This document shows positions 34,802-43,740 of a stretch of 64,000 bases of DNA, piece by piece. Source of the stretch: an uncultured Acidobacteriia bacterium (GTDB lineage Bacteria > Acidobacteriota > Terriglobia > Bryobacterales > Bryobacteraceae); NCBI GenBank assembly GCA_903929755.1, contig CAIYVZ010000084.1, positions 57,860 through 121,859 on the forward strand, in the 5' to 3' direction. The notes below the pieces were generated by a model. It made no database searches. It saw nothing but the letters and a program-made list of their open reading frames with translations, and had not been told where the DNA came from. A program made the position numbers and the translations under genes. How positions within the stretch are numbered: position 1 is the first letter of the stretch; the number at the start of each line of letters is the position of its first letter.

Positions 34802-35932
34802 ATGAATTACGTGAATCGGTTCTTATTGGCGTTCCTGCTCGTCGCCGCGGCGGCTGCGCAGACGCCCGCCCCGCCGTCCGGGGAAGCCATGCTGAAGCAA
34901 GCCATTTCCCTCCACCAGTCCGGCAACATCCCCGGCGCCATCGAAGCCTACAAAAACTACCTCGCCGTCAAACCCGAATCCCCGCTCGCCCTCTCCAATC
35001 TCGGAGCTGCTTATTCAAAATCCGGGCGCTTCGAAGACGCCATCACGCAATATCGCCACGCCCTTCGGCTCCAGCCCACGAACGCGCCCGTCGAAATGAA
35101 CCTCGGCCTCGCCTATTACAAGTCCGGCCAGACCGCCCTCGCCGCCACCACCCTCGAACACGTCCACAAAGCGGTACCCAACGAATACCAGCCTGCCCTC
35201 CTCCTCGCCGATTGCTGGCTCGCCATGGGCCGCAACAAAGCGGCTGCCGCGCTCCTCACCCCCTTTGCCGAACTACATCCCGATGAGCGCGCCCTCGCCT
35301 ACATTCTTGGCACCGCCCTCATTCGCGACCAGCAACTCGAAAAAGGCCAGATCATCATCAGTCGCATCCTGCGCGACGGGGAATCCGCCGAAGCTCACCT
35401 CCTCCTCGGCTCTGCCAAACTCTCCGCCCAGGAATACCCTGCCGCCCTGCAGGACCTCGCGCGCGCCGTCGAACTCAACCCCCATCTCCCCTACGTCTAC
35501 TCCTGGTACGGCCAGGCCCTCCTCCGCACCGGCGACCCCCTCCGCGCCACCGAAGCCTTCCGCAAAGCCCTCGAAGCCAATCCCTTCGACTACACCGCCA
35601 ACCTCCAGCTCGCCATTCTCCTCAAAGAGGACAACCAGCCCGAAGAAGCCCGCCAGCGTCTCCAGCGAGCCCTCCAGGTCCGTCCCCGCGACCCCGACGC
35701 CCGCTACCAGCGCAGTACCCTCGACCTCCAGACCGACCACCTCGAAGACGCCCGCCGCGAACTCGAAGCGCTCGTCAAAGAGACCCCCGCCTTCACCGGA
35801 GCCCACGTCACCCTCGCCACCGTCTACTACCGCCTGAAACGCAAAGCCGACGGTGACCACGAACGCAAAATCGTCCAGGCTCAAAACGCCGAGACGCAGC
35901 GACGCCAGCAGTCCGGAGAAAACGTCAAGTGA
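34802..35932 (+). CDS. Secreted tetratricopeptide-repeat protein
   Basis: 376 residues with signal peptide (MNYVNRFLLAFLLVAAAAAQ) and about eight 34-residue TPRs from residue 30 on (GNIPGAIEAYKNYLAVKPESPLALSNLGAAYSKSGRFEDAITQYRHALRLQPTN and similar). Scaffolding repeats for protein contacts in the periplasm. Its stop overlaps the GTG of the multiheme cytochrome by four bases, so the two are co-translated and the TPR protein may help assemble or dock it. The coding strand is extremely C rich (GCC, CTC, ACC codons), like the two genes that follow. Confidence 0.9.
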   Translation: MNYVNRFLLAFLLVAAAAAQTPAPPSGEAMLKQAISLHQSGNIPGAIEAYKNYLAVKPESPLALSNLGAAYSKSGRFEDAITQYRHALRLQPTNAPVEMNLGLAYYKSGQTALAATTLEHVHKAVPNEYQPALLLADCWLAMGRNKAAAALLTPFAELHPDERALAYILGTALIRDQQLEKGQIIISRILRDGESAEAHLLLGSAKLSAQEYPAALQDLARAVELNPHLPYVYSWYGQALLRTGDPLRATEAFRKALEANPFDYTANLQLAILLKEDNQPEEARQRLQRALQVRPRDPDARYQRSTLDLQTDHLEDARRELEALVKETPAFTGAHVTLATVYYRLKRKADGDHERKIVQAQNAETQRRQQSGENVK

Positions 35933-36939
35933 CCCGGAGCATCCCCCTCCGCACGTTTCCCGTGCTCCTCCGCCTGGCCCTCGCCCTCTGCACCCTCTCC
36001 GCCACCGCCGCCACCGCTGCCACTCCCAGCGACTGCGCGCCCTGCCACCCCGCTCAAACCGCCGCCCACGCCCAATCCGGCATGGCCCGGGCTCTCCTGT
36101 CCCCTCGCACCCCCTCACTCCGCAAACAACTCGGCCCCTGGTCCTACGAAATCACGGGCTCCGCCTATTCCGTCACCGATGGCAAAGAAACCCTCCGCCT
36201 CAACCTCCCCTGGGCTTTCGGTGAAGGCTCAACCGGCCAGACCTTCCTCTTCCAACGAGAATCCCGCTGGTACGAATCCCGCGTCAGTTACTTCCCCGGC
36301 ATCCATGCCCTCGACCTCACCCTCGGTATGGAAGACATCAAACCCACCACCCTCACCGAAGCCGCCGGACGCCTCATCAGCCCCGCCGAACTCACCCTCT
36401 GCTTCGGCTGCCACGCCACCCTCCACAGCAAGACCGACCCCACTGGCCCCAACCTCATCCCCGGCGTCCAGTGCGAACGCTGCCACGGCGATGCCGCCCA
36501 ACACCTCGCCACCCAGTCCCCCCTCCGCCCCCTCGGCAAAATGACCACCGAAGAGATGTCCGATTTCTGCGGCCAGTGCCACCGCACCTGGTCCGATATC
36601 TCCCTCAACGGCCCCCGTGGCATCCGCAACGTCCGCTTCCAGCCCTACCGCATCGCCACCGCAAGGTGTTACGACCCCACCGACGCCCGCATTCGCTGCA
36701 CCGCCTGCCACGAACCCCACCACACCCGCGAAACCTCCCCCCAGGCTTACGACGCCAAATGCGCCGCCTGCCACGCCCGCACCGCCCTCGGTACCACCGC
36801 CTCCCGCCACATCTGCAAGATCGGCACAAAGAACTGCGTCACCTGCCACATGCCCAACCTCGAACTCCCCGGCGCCCACAAGAAATTCAGCGATCACCGC
36901 ATCCGCATCGTCCGCGCCAACGCGACCTACCCTGACTGA
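35929..36939 (+). CDS. Periplasmic multiheme cytochrome c (seven CXXCH)
   Basis: 336 residues from a GTG that overlaps the TPR stop. Signal peptide ([20 protein letters not shown]). Seven heme-binding motifs are seen: CAPCH, CFGCH, CERCH, CGQCH, CTACH, CAACH and CVTCH, the first at residues 36-40. The 2-to-7 spacing with an intervening beta-rich stretch ([28 protein letters not shown]) resembles the cytochrome c554/NrfB-like multiheme proteins that precede CRTAC1-type proteins in Acidobacteria and Planctomycetes. Electron carrier outside the cytoplasm; donor and acceptor unknown. The next gene starts one base after its stop. Confidence 0.9.
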   Translation: MTRSIPLRTFPVLLRLALALCTLSATAATAATPSDCAPCHPAQTAAHAQSGMARALLSPRTPSLRKQLGPWSYEITGSAYSVTDGKETLRLNLPWAFGEGSTGQTFLFQRESRWYESRVSYFPGIHALDLTLGMEDIKPTTLTEAAGRLISPAELTLCFGCHATLHSKTDPTGPNLIPGVQCERCHGDAAQHLATQSPLRPLGKMTTEEMSDFCGQCHRTWSDISLNGPRGIRNVRFQPYRIATARCYDPTDARIRCTACHEPHHTRETSPQAYDAKCAACHARTALGTTASRHICKIGTKNCVTCHMPNLELPGAHKKFSDHRIRIVRANATYPD

Positions 36940-36940
36940 A

Positions 36941-38620
36941 ATGAAATTCACCCGACGCCAGTTCGCAGCCCTCGCCGCCGTCCCCCTGCTGGAACCAGCG
37001 GCACCCGCCCAGACCCCACCCCTGTTCGAGGAAATCCCCCCGTCCCAATCCGGCATCACCTGGACGCACCACAACGCCCTCTCCCCCGAACACTTCCTCC
37101 CCGAAGCCCTCGGCCCCGGCTGCGCCTTTCTCGACTATGACAACGACGGCTGGATGGACATCTATCTCGTCAACAGCGGCCCGTCCGACTTCTTCCAGCC
37201 CACCAAGCCTCTCCGCAACGCCCTCTACAAGAACAACCGCGACGGCACCTTTACCGATGTCACCGAACAAGCCGGCGTCGCCGGAGGAACCTTCGGCATG
37301 GGCGTCGCCGTCGCCGATTACGATAACGATGGCTGGCCCGACATCTTCGTCACCTCCTACGGCAACTGCATTCTCTACAAGAACAACCACGACGGCACCT
37401 TCACCGACGTCACAGCCAAAGCGGGCCTCAAAGTCCCCGGCTGGACCACCAGCGCCGTCTGGTTCGATTACGATAACGACGGCCGCCTCGACCTCTTCAT
37501 CTGCAGTTTCGTCGACTACGGCCCCACCGCCCACCGCTCCTGCGGCCAGAACCAACTCGGCCTGAAGTTCTACTGCATCCCCCGCTTCTTCAAGCCCACC
37601 GCCAGCTTCCTCTACCACAACAACGGCGACGGCACTTTCACCGAAGTCGGCGCCGGAACTGCCATCGCCCAATCGCTCGGCAAGGGCCTCGGCGTAGTCG
37701 CTACCGACATTAATAACGACGGCTTTATGGACCTCTTCGTCGCCAACGACACCGTCCAGAATTACCTCTACGTCAACCGCGGACCTGACAAAGCAGGCAA
37801 AACGAAGTGGAAATGGGAAGAAATCGCCCTCCCCGCCGAAGTGGCCTTCAGCGCCGCCGGCCAGCCCCGCTCCGGCATGGGCGTCGATGCCGCCGACGTC
37901 TTCAACTCCGGCTATCAGGACCTTTTCGTCGCCAACGTCGATCAGGAAATGTTCTCCCTCTACCGCAATCAAAAGGACGAGACCTTCCGCGACGTAGCCT
38001 CCGCCAACGGAGTCGCCCAATCCACCCGCCTGCTCAGCGGTTGGGGCCTGAAATTCTTCGATTACGACAACGACGGAGCCATCGATCTGATCCTCGCCAA
38101 CGGCCACCCCGACGACATGATCGAGCGCTATTCGCCCACCGTCAAGCACCGCGAGCCCCTGCTCCTCTTCCATCAGGCCGGAGGCAAACTGACCGACGTC
38201 AGCGCAACCGCCGGACCCGCCTTCACCAGGAGCTACCCCGCCCGAGGCCTCGCCGTAGGAGACTTCAATAACGACGGCCGCCTGGACGTCCTCATCGGCA
38301 ACAACGGAGCCGCTCCCCTGCTCCTGAAAAACAACGCCGGGGCAGGGAATCACTGGTTAGGCCTGAAGCTCGAAGGCGTTCGCTGCAACCGAGACGCCAT
38401 CGGAGCCCGCATTCGCTGGTCAGCCGGAGGCGTAATCCGTTCCCGCCTCAAAAACAGCGGAGGCAGCTACCTCTCCTCCCACGACCCCCGGGAAGTCCTC
38501 GGCATCGGCCCCGCCACCAAACTCGACTGGGTCGAAATCAAATGGCCCCAACCCAGCGGCAAAATCCAGCGCCTCGACAATCCGCCCCTCGACCGCTACA
38601 TAAGCGTTCGCGAACAGTGA
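36941..38620 (+). CDS. CRTAC1/ASPIC-UnbV family FG-GAP repeat protein
   Basis: 559 residues. A twin-arginine-like signal ([24 protein letters not shown]) leads into a seven-bladed FG-GAP/VCBS propeller with repeated calcium loops ([93 protein letters not shown]) and ends in the ASPIC/UnbV domain ([27 protein letters not shown] ... [28 protein letters not shown]). Exported, probably folded with calcium and possibly cofactor before Tat export. A frame from 36617 runs into the cytochrome gene and was rejected. Paired with the seven-heme cytochrome. Function unknown. Confidence 0.92.
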   Translation: MKFTRRQFAALAAVPLLEPAAPAQTPPLFEEIPPSQSGITWTHHNALSPEHFLPEALGPGCAFLDYDNDGWMDIYLVNSGPSDFFQPTKPLRNALYKNNRDGTFTDVTEQAGVAGGTFGMGVAVADYDNDGWPDIFVTSYGNCILYKNNHDGTFTDVTAKAGLKVPGWTTSAVWFDYDNDGRLDLFICSFVDYGPTAHRSCGQNQLGLKFYCIPRFFKPTASFLYHNNGDGTFTEVGAGTAIAQSLGKGLGVVATDINNDGFMDLFVANDTVQNYLYVNRGPDKAGKTKWKWEEIALPAEVAFSAAGQPRSGMGVDAADVFNSGYQDLFVANVDQEMFSLYRNQKDETFRDVASANGVAQSTRLLSGWGLKFFDYDNDGAIDLILANGHPDDMIERYSPTVKHREPLLLFHQAGGKLTDVSATAGPAFTRSYPARGLAVGDFNNDGRLDVLIGNNGAAPLLLKNNAGAGNHWLGLKLEGVRCNRDAIGARIRWSAGGVIRSRLKNSGGSYLSSHDPREVLGIGPATKLDWVEIKWPQPSGKIQRLDNPPLDRYISVREQ

Positions 38621-38839
38621 CGCCGGGCACAGTCGGGTGAATTGCACCTCGCTCTCGCCGCACCGCACCCGTCAGGAAGCGGCACGCGGTAGCACGGTTT
38701 CGATGCTTGAGACACCTTGCTCACAGCGGGACGGCACGAAATGCGAGGTTGGCGGACCTGCTGCGTCGTGCAAAGATCATGGAGTTGGTCCAGAAGCTCT
38801 GAACATCGGCCCCGGAATCGTGTGTTGTAACCTTTCGCC

Positions 38840-39163
38840 ATGGTGTTCGCAAAACATCTTCGTGAAGGAATCCGGCGGGGCAACATCACCTGCAGCGTGC
38901 GGGTCTGGACTCGTCCCCACGTCAAAGCCGGGGGCCGCTGCCGTATGGACGAGGGCGAGATCGAGATCGAGTCTGTCCAGGAAATTGAGCTTTCTGAGGT
39001 GACTCCGCATCTGGCCCGCGAGTCCGGTTTCCCCGGTGTCGCCGACCTGCTGAAGGTGGCAAGGCACGGAAAAGGAGGGAATATTTACCTGATCTGTTTC
39101 CGCTATCTCCATACTCTGCGTTCTGAGTCGGTAGCCTGCCAGGTTTTCAGATGTTCAATTTAA
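38840..39163 (+). CDS. ASCH-domain protein
   Basis: 107 residues. The sequence MVFAKHLREGIRRGNITCSVRVWTRPHVKAGGRCRMDEGEIEIESVQEIELSEVTPHLARESGFPGVADLLKVARHGKGGNIYLICFRY follows the ASCH-family pattern closely, including ITCSVRVW, RPHVK and ARESGF with HG-x-G. ASCH domains share the PUA-like fold and are thought to bind RNA; no partner gene is here. The last 17 residues (LHTLRSESVACQVFRCSI) run past the normal family end and may reflect decay. A stretch of about 220 bases before it holds no recognised gene. Confidence 0.8.
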   Translation: MVFAKHLREGIRRGNITCSVRVWTRPHVKAGGRCRMDEGEIEIESVQEIELSEVTPHLARESGFPGVADLLKVARHGKGGNIYLICFRYLHTLRSESVACQVFRCSI

Positions 39164-39260
39164 AAAAACGCTACCGGCGGCATTGCACACCGCCCGTCTC
39201 CATGCCCGGCCTTGCCAGCAGGAAGCCCGCCCACAATTCAGTCGCCAGTGTGCGCGTGGC

Positions 39261-39288
39261 GAGGAGGAACGCTGTGGCCTTCCTCCTC
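39261..39288. other. Hairpin of 9 bp in the spacer after the ASCH gene
   Basis: Perfect stem gaggaggaa (39261-39269) with ttcctcctc (39280-39288), 10-base loop, no T run on either strand. Could be a weak transcript end or remnant of a repeat; nothing else is recognised between 39164 and 39394. Confidence 0.35.
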
Positions 39289-39394
39289 GATGGAAGGGAC
39301 CGAAGCAGCGGTCTGAAACCTTCTCCGACAGCGGTCAGCAGCCGGGCTGCTAGGGTAGCTGCAGCAGTCGATCCGCCCGGAATTTTGAGGTTGA

Positions 39395-39886
39395 ATGAAA
39401 AACCAGATCATCACATGGGTCATCGCACTGACCTGCGGTGGCTTAGGCGGGGCGTTCTTTAACCAAGGGTACGTGAACCGGTCGACAGTGATCCGGTATT
39501 CCGTTACGAAGAGCGTTCTGGGAGGTGATTCAGCGTCTTCGACTGTGGTGCCAGACTTCCGCCTTCAAGTCGGTGATCAGGCGATCCGGGCACTCTGGAT
39601 TCACACGATTCGATTAGAGTTCGCATCCGGTCCGGAAATTGAAAACGCAGCAATTGGAATTCACCTCAGCAAGCCTGTAAAGCTCCTCGGCAGAACCATA
39701 ACCCGCGATCCGGGAGAGGCGCTCCACATCAACTGTGACCCATTCGTGGTCCGACCCGACTCCAGCGCGACACTATGCAAGGTTCGGCGGTTTAACAGCA
39801 ACGTGGGTGCCTACGACATTTCGTTCGCGACCGATGGCGACACTTCAATCGGCCTCTCAATCGACTATGCGTGGGGTCAACAATAG
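39395..39886 (+). CDS. Membrane-anchored protein of unknown function
   Basis: 163 residues. One N-terminal span (ITWVIALTCGGLGGAFFNQ) acts as anchor or signal; the rest is beta-rich (VVPDFRLQVGDQAIRALWIHTIRLEFASGPEIENAAIGIHLSKPVKLLGRTI) and ends YDISFATDGDTSIGLSIDYAWGQQ. This looks like a real folded domain, but I do not recognise the family. GAGG precedes the ATG. Sits in the accessory strip between the ASCH gene and the ParD antitoxin. Confidence 0.65.
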   Translation: MKNQIITWVIALTCGGLGGAFFNQGYVNRSTVIRYSVTKSVLGGDSASSTVVPDFRLQVGDQAIRALWIHTIRLEFASGPEIENAAIGIHLSKPVKLLGRTITRDPGEALHINCDPFVVRPDSSATLCKVRRFNSNVGAYDISFATDGDTSIGLSIDYAWGQQ

Positions 39887-40233
39887 TTCTTGTAGGTTCT
39901 GTCGTTTCTATGAGATCTGGAAGAGAAGAGCTCGAGAAACTCATGGCCCGAGCCGAACGATTTTCGCGGGACCAATCGCGGGACCAATGACGTCCGGCCA
40001 CTGCCCACCTCTTCAACAGCATCGGGCGGCGCTGCTTCGTCTGCGGATAATACGCGGTCGCCCGGACCTCGCCGATCAGCCCGTCGTGTTTCACCTTCTC
40101 TCCCGGCTGGGTTGGGAGCAGTTGCGGAATGGTACCTGAACGAGATCACTCAGACTGGATCTTCCTGCGTGGCACTTCCCTTCCGGCCCTCTCAGATTCC
40201 GGCGATCAGGCATATACTGAGATCAAAGAGCAC
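39887..40233. other. Intergenic region, 347 bp, accessory strip
   Basis: No gene is convincing here. A short frame at 39910-39990 (RSGREELEKLMARAERFSRD) reads like a protein C-terminus, perhaps a lost recombinase or regulator, but has no start or ribosome site. A 90-codon minus-strand frame lacks any pattern. Composition is less C-biased than neighbouring genes, consistent with a decayed insertion site. Confidence 0.35.
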
Positions 40234-40509
40234 ATGCCAATCGAACTCACTCCGGAAAATCAGAGGCTCATCGACGACGCTATCCGATCCGGTGCCTACA
40301 GTACGCCGGAACAGGTCATCGGTCGGGCGCTCGAAGTGCTGAGTCTTGAGGACGAGTGGCTTCGCGAACGCCGCCTCGCAATCGACGAGAAGATTGCCAG
40401 AGGTCTGGCTCAGCTCGACAGAGGCGAGGGCATCCCCGGCGATGAGGCGCGCGCCGCCCTGCAGAGCCGGAAAGCAAACTTTCTAGCCCAACAGCCAACC
40501 ACCCGGTGA
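40234..40509 (+). CDS. parD: Type II antitoxin, ParD/CopG-like
   Basis: 91 residues. MPIELTPENQRLIDDAIRSGAYSTPEQVIGRALEVLSLEDEWLR is the ribbon-helix-helix and linker pattern of ParD antitoxins, followed by a toxin-wrapping tail (RLAIDEKIARGLAQLDRGEGIPGDEARAAL). ATG at 40234 after AAAGAG; the longer frame from 40129 has no support. Its stop overlaps the start of the small ParE-like frame by four bases, the normal parDE layout. It normally represses its own operon. Confidence 0.85.
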   Translation: MPIELTPENQRLIDDAIRSGAYSTPEQVIGRALEVLSLEDEWLRERRLAIDEKIARGLAQLDRGEGIPGDEARAALQSRKANFLAQQPTTR

Positions 40510-40673
40510 ATCCATTCATTCTTTCCGCGGACGCCTGGGAAGATACTTGGCTCATCTGGCAGAATCTGGCCGAGATATCCGCTCCGGCGGTCGCCGACCG
40601 AATTGAATCCGAGTTTGTGATCCACGGCAAACGTGACATCCAGGCACTCCTTGGCAAGCGCCAAATCCACTGA
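40506..40673 (+). pseudogene. parE: Truncated ParE-type toxin remnant
   Basis: 55 residues from GTG at 40506. The start NPFILSADAWEDTWLIWQNLAEISAPAVADRIESEF is the first strand and two helices of ParE/RelE toxins. After that the sequence departs from the family (VIHGKRDIQALLGKRQIH) and stops, whereas complete ParE proteins have about 95-100 residues with a four-stranded sheet carrying the active surface. The toxin is therefore almost surely inactive. Its antitoxin is intact. Confidence 0.65.
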
Positions 40674-40803
40674 GGCCTAAACAAATGACCGCAGCTCTAA
40701 CCTGAACCAGCCTGCCCGGAATTTCCCACGAATCATCATCCAAAGCGCCAACACGCCAGGTTATTGTCCTCGCGCGTTCCTCAAATCTCTTGAAAGCGAC
40801 GAT

Positions 40804-41400
40804 TTATCGCTTCAGTTCCAGGTTCCCCGCGCCCAGAACAGCGTGCAAAGTGTATTTGCCGGGCCCGGACCATTTCAGATGCGGGGCCAGGCCCGATCCC
40901 GATTCGCCAAACGGCCCGGCATCCAGATTCCCCACCGTAACAGCGGCGTCCACGCCCGCGTAATCGCCGGAGTTCGGGATCGCAATCGAGACATTGCCTG
41001 CCTTGCTGTCGATGTCCTTATTACCCGCAATGGCCGAAATTTCAAGATTGCCGGCACTCAACCGGACGGTCAGGTCTGCCGTAGCCGGAACCTCCACCGT
41101 CGCCCGGAAGTTCTTATGCGGCGTGTCCTTAATTGCCAGATTTGCGTGCGTACCGCTGGCCGTCAGGGTCGCGTTGGCATTCCCCGAGTCGCCTGCAAAC
41201 GAGACGCGGATTCGATCATCAGAACTGGCGCGAATGGTGTAGTCGCCCCCGTCCAGTTGCATTTCGATACTTCCCGCAGACGCAAACGGCTGTTCGGCCT
41301 TCGTCGCAGGAGCCTGTTCGGGTTTCGATGTACAAGATGTGGCGACCATTGCCGCTACAACAACCGCAACAACAAAAAGAAGGGTGGCTTTTGATTTCAT
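40804..41400 (-). CDS. DUF4097-like lipoprotein
   Basis: 198 residues. Lipobox at VATSC after a hydrophobic stretch (LLFVVAVVVAAMVA), so it is lipid-anchored. The mature part is a right-handed beta-helix-like series of short strands (GSIEMQLDGGDYTIRASSDDRIRVSFAGDS ... ADLTVRLSAGNLEISAIAGNKDIDSKAGNVSIAIPN ... TLHAVLGAGNLELKR) with the SAGNLEI and AGNVSI pattern of DUF4097 putative adhesins. Function unknown. Confidence 0.8.
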   Translation of the reverse strand: MKSKATLLFVVAVVVAAMVATSCTSKPEQAPATKAEQPFASAGSIEMQLDGGDYTIRASSDDRIRVSFAGDSGNANATLTASGTHANLAIKDTPHKNFRATVEVPATADLTVRLSAGNLEISAIAGNKDIDSKAGNVSIAIPNSGDYAGVDAAVTVGNLDAGPFGESGSGLAPHLKWSGPGKYTLHAVLGAGNLELKR

Positions 41401-41577
41401 CGCGTCTCCCGATTCCTGCCAGTATATCCACCCAGCCCGCCGCCTGTGACGTGCGCCCCGACTTTATTTTCGCCCTCTTTTCAATAACATCGGCGAGTTT
41501 GCCACGAATCCTGCACGCCACACGTGCCACTCTTCGGGCAGGAAGGTCCAAAATCCGCCTTCCGAAAGAGAGAAACC

Positions 41578-42421
41578 ATGCCAAAGCAATCAAACACGAA
41601 TCCAGACGTCGGCATCTCCGCTAAAAGACACCTCGCCAACATAGCCAACGCGCTCCTCTCCACCGGCCCCAAAACCGAAGCCGGTAAAGTCCGCGCCGCC
41701 ATAAATGCCCTCAAGTCCGGGCCTTGACACCGTTTCTGGTTATCCCCACTGAAGCAGGGCGCGTGCCGACGTTTCTGGTCAACACGGCCTCACCGGCCAG
41801 TTCTATGTCATGAACGACGCCGACCGTCTCGCCTACAACACTTTCGAAAAGAGCTTCCTCGACACCCTCGCCCCTGTCGGCCCCGTCGAAACCCAGTTCG
41901 CCATCTGCATCGCGCAGGACCACTGGCGTCTCAACCGCTCCCGAGCCATCGAATACAACACCTACGGCCTCGGCCACCACGAACACGAAGGCGAAATTGA
42001 TGCCAACTCCCCCGAAGTCGAAGCCGCCATCACCCAAGCCAAGACCTGGCGCGACTACGAACGCGGTTTCACCAACATCCCGCTCTACGAAACCCGCGTT
42101 CGCCGCGTCATCGCCATGAATGAAAAGCGTCTCGAAGAGCTCCAGACCGTCCGCAAAACAGCCGAAGCCAAAGCCGGCGAAGAAGCCGAACTCCTTCTCT
42201 GTCAGATGGTTATGGACGGAGAAGAGATCTCCGAAGCCACCCCGCTTCAGGTCAATGGCTTCGTTTTTTCACCCTCCAAACTCATCGCCGGAATCAACCA
42301 GCGAACCGCCCTCGAACGTGCCCGTTTCTACCGCGCCAACAACTGGGACAACTCCATCCCCTGGAAAGGAGCTTTCCATTTCGACATAAAAACCACCGCA
42401 CCCCTGCCAAAAGCCGCCTGA
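41578..42421 (+). pseudogene. Conserved acidobacterial protein, disrupted by a 67-bp insertion
   Basis: Two pieces of one gene lie in different frames. The first (41578-41715) gives MPKQSNTNPDVGISAKRHLANIANALLSTGPKTEAGKVRAAINALK, the STGPKTxxGK...NALK opening of a family I recognise in Acidobacteria. The next expected words HGLTGQFYVMND resume at 41783 in another frame and the second piece runs to the TGA at 42421 (DADRLAYNTFEKSFLDTLAPVGPVETQFAICIAQDHWRLNRSRA ...). Between them are 67 extra bases that bring a stop and shift the frame. An ATG at 41810 could still express about 203 residues. Function of the family unknown; no enzyme motif. Confidence 0.7.
41716..41782. repeat. 67-bp insertion inside the broken gene
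   Basis: The bases between codon AAG (41713-41715) and codon CAC (41783-41785) are absent from the expected reading of the family. They include two copies of cgtttctggt (41731-41740 and 41770-41779), 39 bases apart. The length, 67, is not a multiple of three. It could be a small palindromic repeat element or the scar of a lost insertion sequence; no terminal inverted repeats were found. Confidence 0.5.
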
Positions 42422-42568
42422 AACACCTCGAAACCGGACCATATGACCAATCCCCCTGCCCGAAGTGTGCCCCGCCGCTCAACTCGCACTTCCCCTCAAC
42501 CCGCTATACTCAGGGTTTCCGAACCTCCGCCGTCCCGCTTACGTATCTGTCTAAGGAACCCGTCACCT

Positions 42569-42976
42569 ATGAGCCAAAACGTTCTCCCGCAAATCCACGA
42601 ACTGCTCGCCTCCAAAGGCTACGCCGTCACTGAAACCGGCCCCGGAGCCCTCCAGATTCAGGACACCGACAGCGGCCTCTCCATCGTCGCCGTCCTCGAA
42701 GGCGAAATCGTCTTCTTTTCCATGGTCTGCGCCAGCGTCCTCGGCGCCGCCCTCACCCCTTCCGTCCTGCATAAAATGCTCGACGCCAACAACGGCATCT
42801 CCACCTCCCACTTCCAGCTCTTCGCCCACGGCGACTCCACCACCATCAGCCTCAATAATTTCTGTAAACTCCAGGAGATGGGCCCCGACGACGAGGACGA
42901 CATCCTCTCCTGCATCAGTTTCCTCCTGGCCGACGTGCTCCACGCCCGCGACCTTCTCGCTTCCGACCTGGCATAA
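42569..42976 (+). CDS. YbjN/DUF2170-like cytoplasmic protein (PspA cassette)
   Basis: 135 residues, chosen to begin at the ATG at 42569 (MSQNVLPQIHELL) with AAGGA upstream; the frame extends to 42443 but without support. The pattern is a helix, then strands and a final acidic helix (GPDDEDDILSCISFLLADVLHARDLLASD), the type III secretion chaperone-like fold shared by YbjN and DUF2170 (YjfI). A YjfI-like gene stands before a PspA homologue in enterobacteria too, which supports the assignment. It precedes the PspA gene by 23 bases, probably in one operon. Confidence 0.75.
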   Translation: MSQNVLPQIHELLASKGYAVTETGPGALQIQDTDSGLSIVAVLEGEIVFFSMVCASVLGAALTPSVLHKMLDANNGISTSHFQLFAHGDSTTISLNNFCKLQEMGPDDEDDILSCISFLLADVLHARDLLASDLA

Positions 42977-42999
42977 CTCTTTCTTAAGGACATAAACCC

Positions 43000-43734
43000 A
43001 TGGGATTCTTTTCAGATATCTTCAATCGCACCGGCCGCGTCGCCCGCGGTCAGGCCAACCAGGCAGTAAGCGCTCTCGAAGACGCCACCTTTGAAGCCAC
43101 CGTCCAGCAGACCATCGCGGACATGAAGACCGAGCTCAATAACGTAGTCCGCGCCTCGGCCTCCGCCATGAGCAACTACAACCAGCTCGACGCCGAATAC
43201 CAGAAATACGTTCGCCAGTCGGCCGAATGGAAGGCACGCGCCGGCCAGGCCCTCGACGCCGGTAATGAAGACCTTGCCAAGAAGGCGCTCGCCAAAAAGG
43301 CCGAGTCCGACAAGCAGGTCACCTCCCTCCAGACCGCCATCGACTCCGCCCGCACCGCCAGTGAGAGTCTGAAGTCTCAGGTCGGCGACCTCAAGCGCAA
43401 GATCGAAGACGGCGAACGCACCGCCAACACCCTCGTCGCCCGCAAGAACGCCGCCATGGCCCAGCGCAAGGTCTCCGAAGCCCTCGCCGGGGTGGGTAAT
43501 GCCAATAATGCTTTCGCCACCCTCGCCACCTTCGAAAAATCCGTCGCGAAAGAAGAAGCCACAGCCAAAGCCTTCGGCGAACTCGCCAGCGCCGGTAAGG
43601 ACGACGGTCTCGAAGCGGAATTCGCCGCCCTTCAGGGTGGCACCGTCGATTCCGAACTCGAAGCCCTCAAGCGCGAACGCCGCATCGGTTCCGTGCAGGT
43701 CCAGAAGGAATTGCCCGCAGCTTCAGGTCACTAA
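43000..43734 (+). CDS. pspA: PspA/IM30 family membrane-remodelling protein
   Basis: 244 residues of almost continuous helix: MGFFSDIFNRTGRVARGQANQAVSALED as the amphipathic membrane-binding start, then heptad-rich coiled coil (QLDAEYQKYVRQSAEWKARAGQALDAGNEDLAKKALAKKAESDKQVTSLQTAI) and a Gly/Glu-rich end. PspA proteins form helical rods of the ESCRT-III superfamily that stabilise a stressed inner membrane. The first gene of its kind in the window, with the AAA+ activator PspF and PspBC absent; the neighbours instead are YbjN/DUF2170-like and an unassigned beta-rich protein. Confidence 0.92.
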   Translation: MGFFSDIFNRTGRVARGQANQAVSALEDATFEATVQQTIADMKTELNNVVRASASAMSNYNQLDAEYQKYVRQSAEWKARAGQALDAGNEDLAKKALAKKAESDKQVTSLQTAIDSARTASESLKSQVGDLKRKIEDGERTANTLVARKNAAMAQRKVSEALAGVGNANNAFATLATFEKSVAKEEATAKAFGELASAGKDDGLEAEFAALQGGTVDSELEALKRERRIGSVQVQKELPAASGH

Positions 43735-43740
43735 TCGCAA

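Noticed and set aside
36617..36940. N-terminal extension of the CRTAC1 gene
   Set aside because: It is Pro/Ala/Thr low-complexity from the shifted frame of the cytochrome gene; the Tat signal begins at 36941.
36887..38353. Minus-strand open frame of 488 codons
   Set aside because: Shadow of the C-rich CRTAC1 gene; its protein is Val/Gly/Glu low-complexity.
39910..39990. Short frame resembling a recombinase C-terminus
   Set aside because: Only 26 residues, no start or ribosome site; mentioned as possible decay but not supported.
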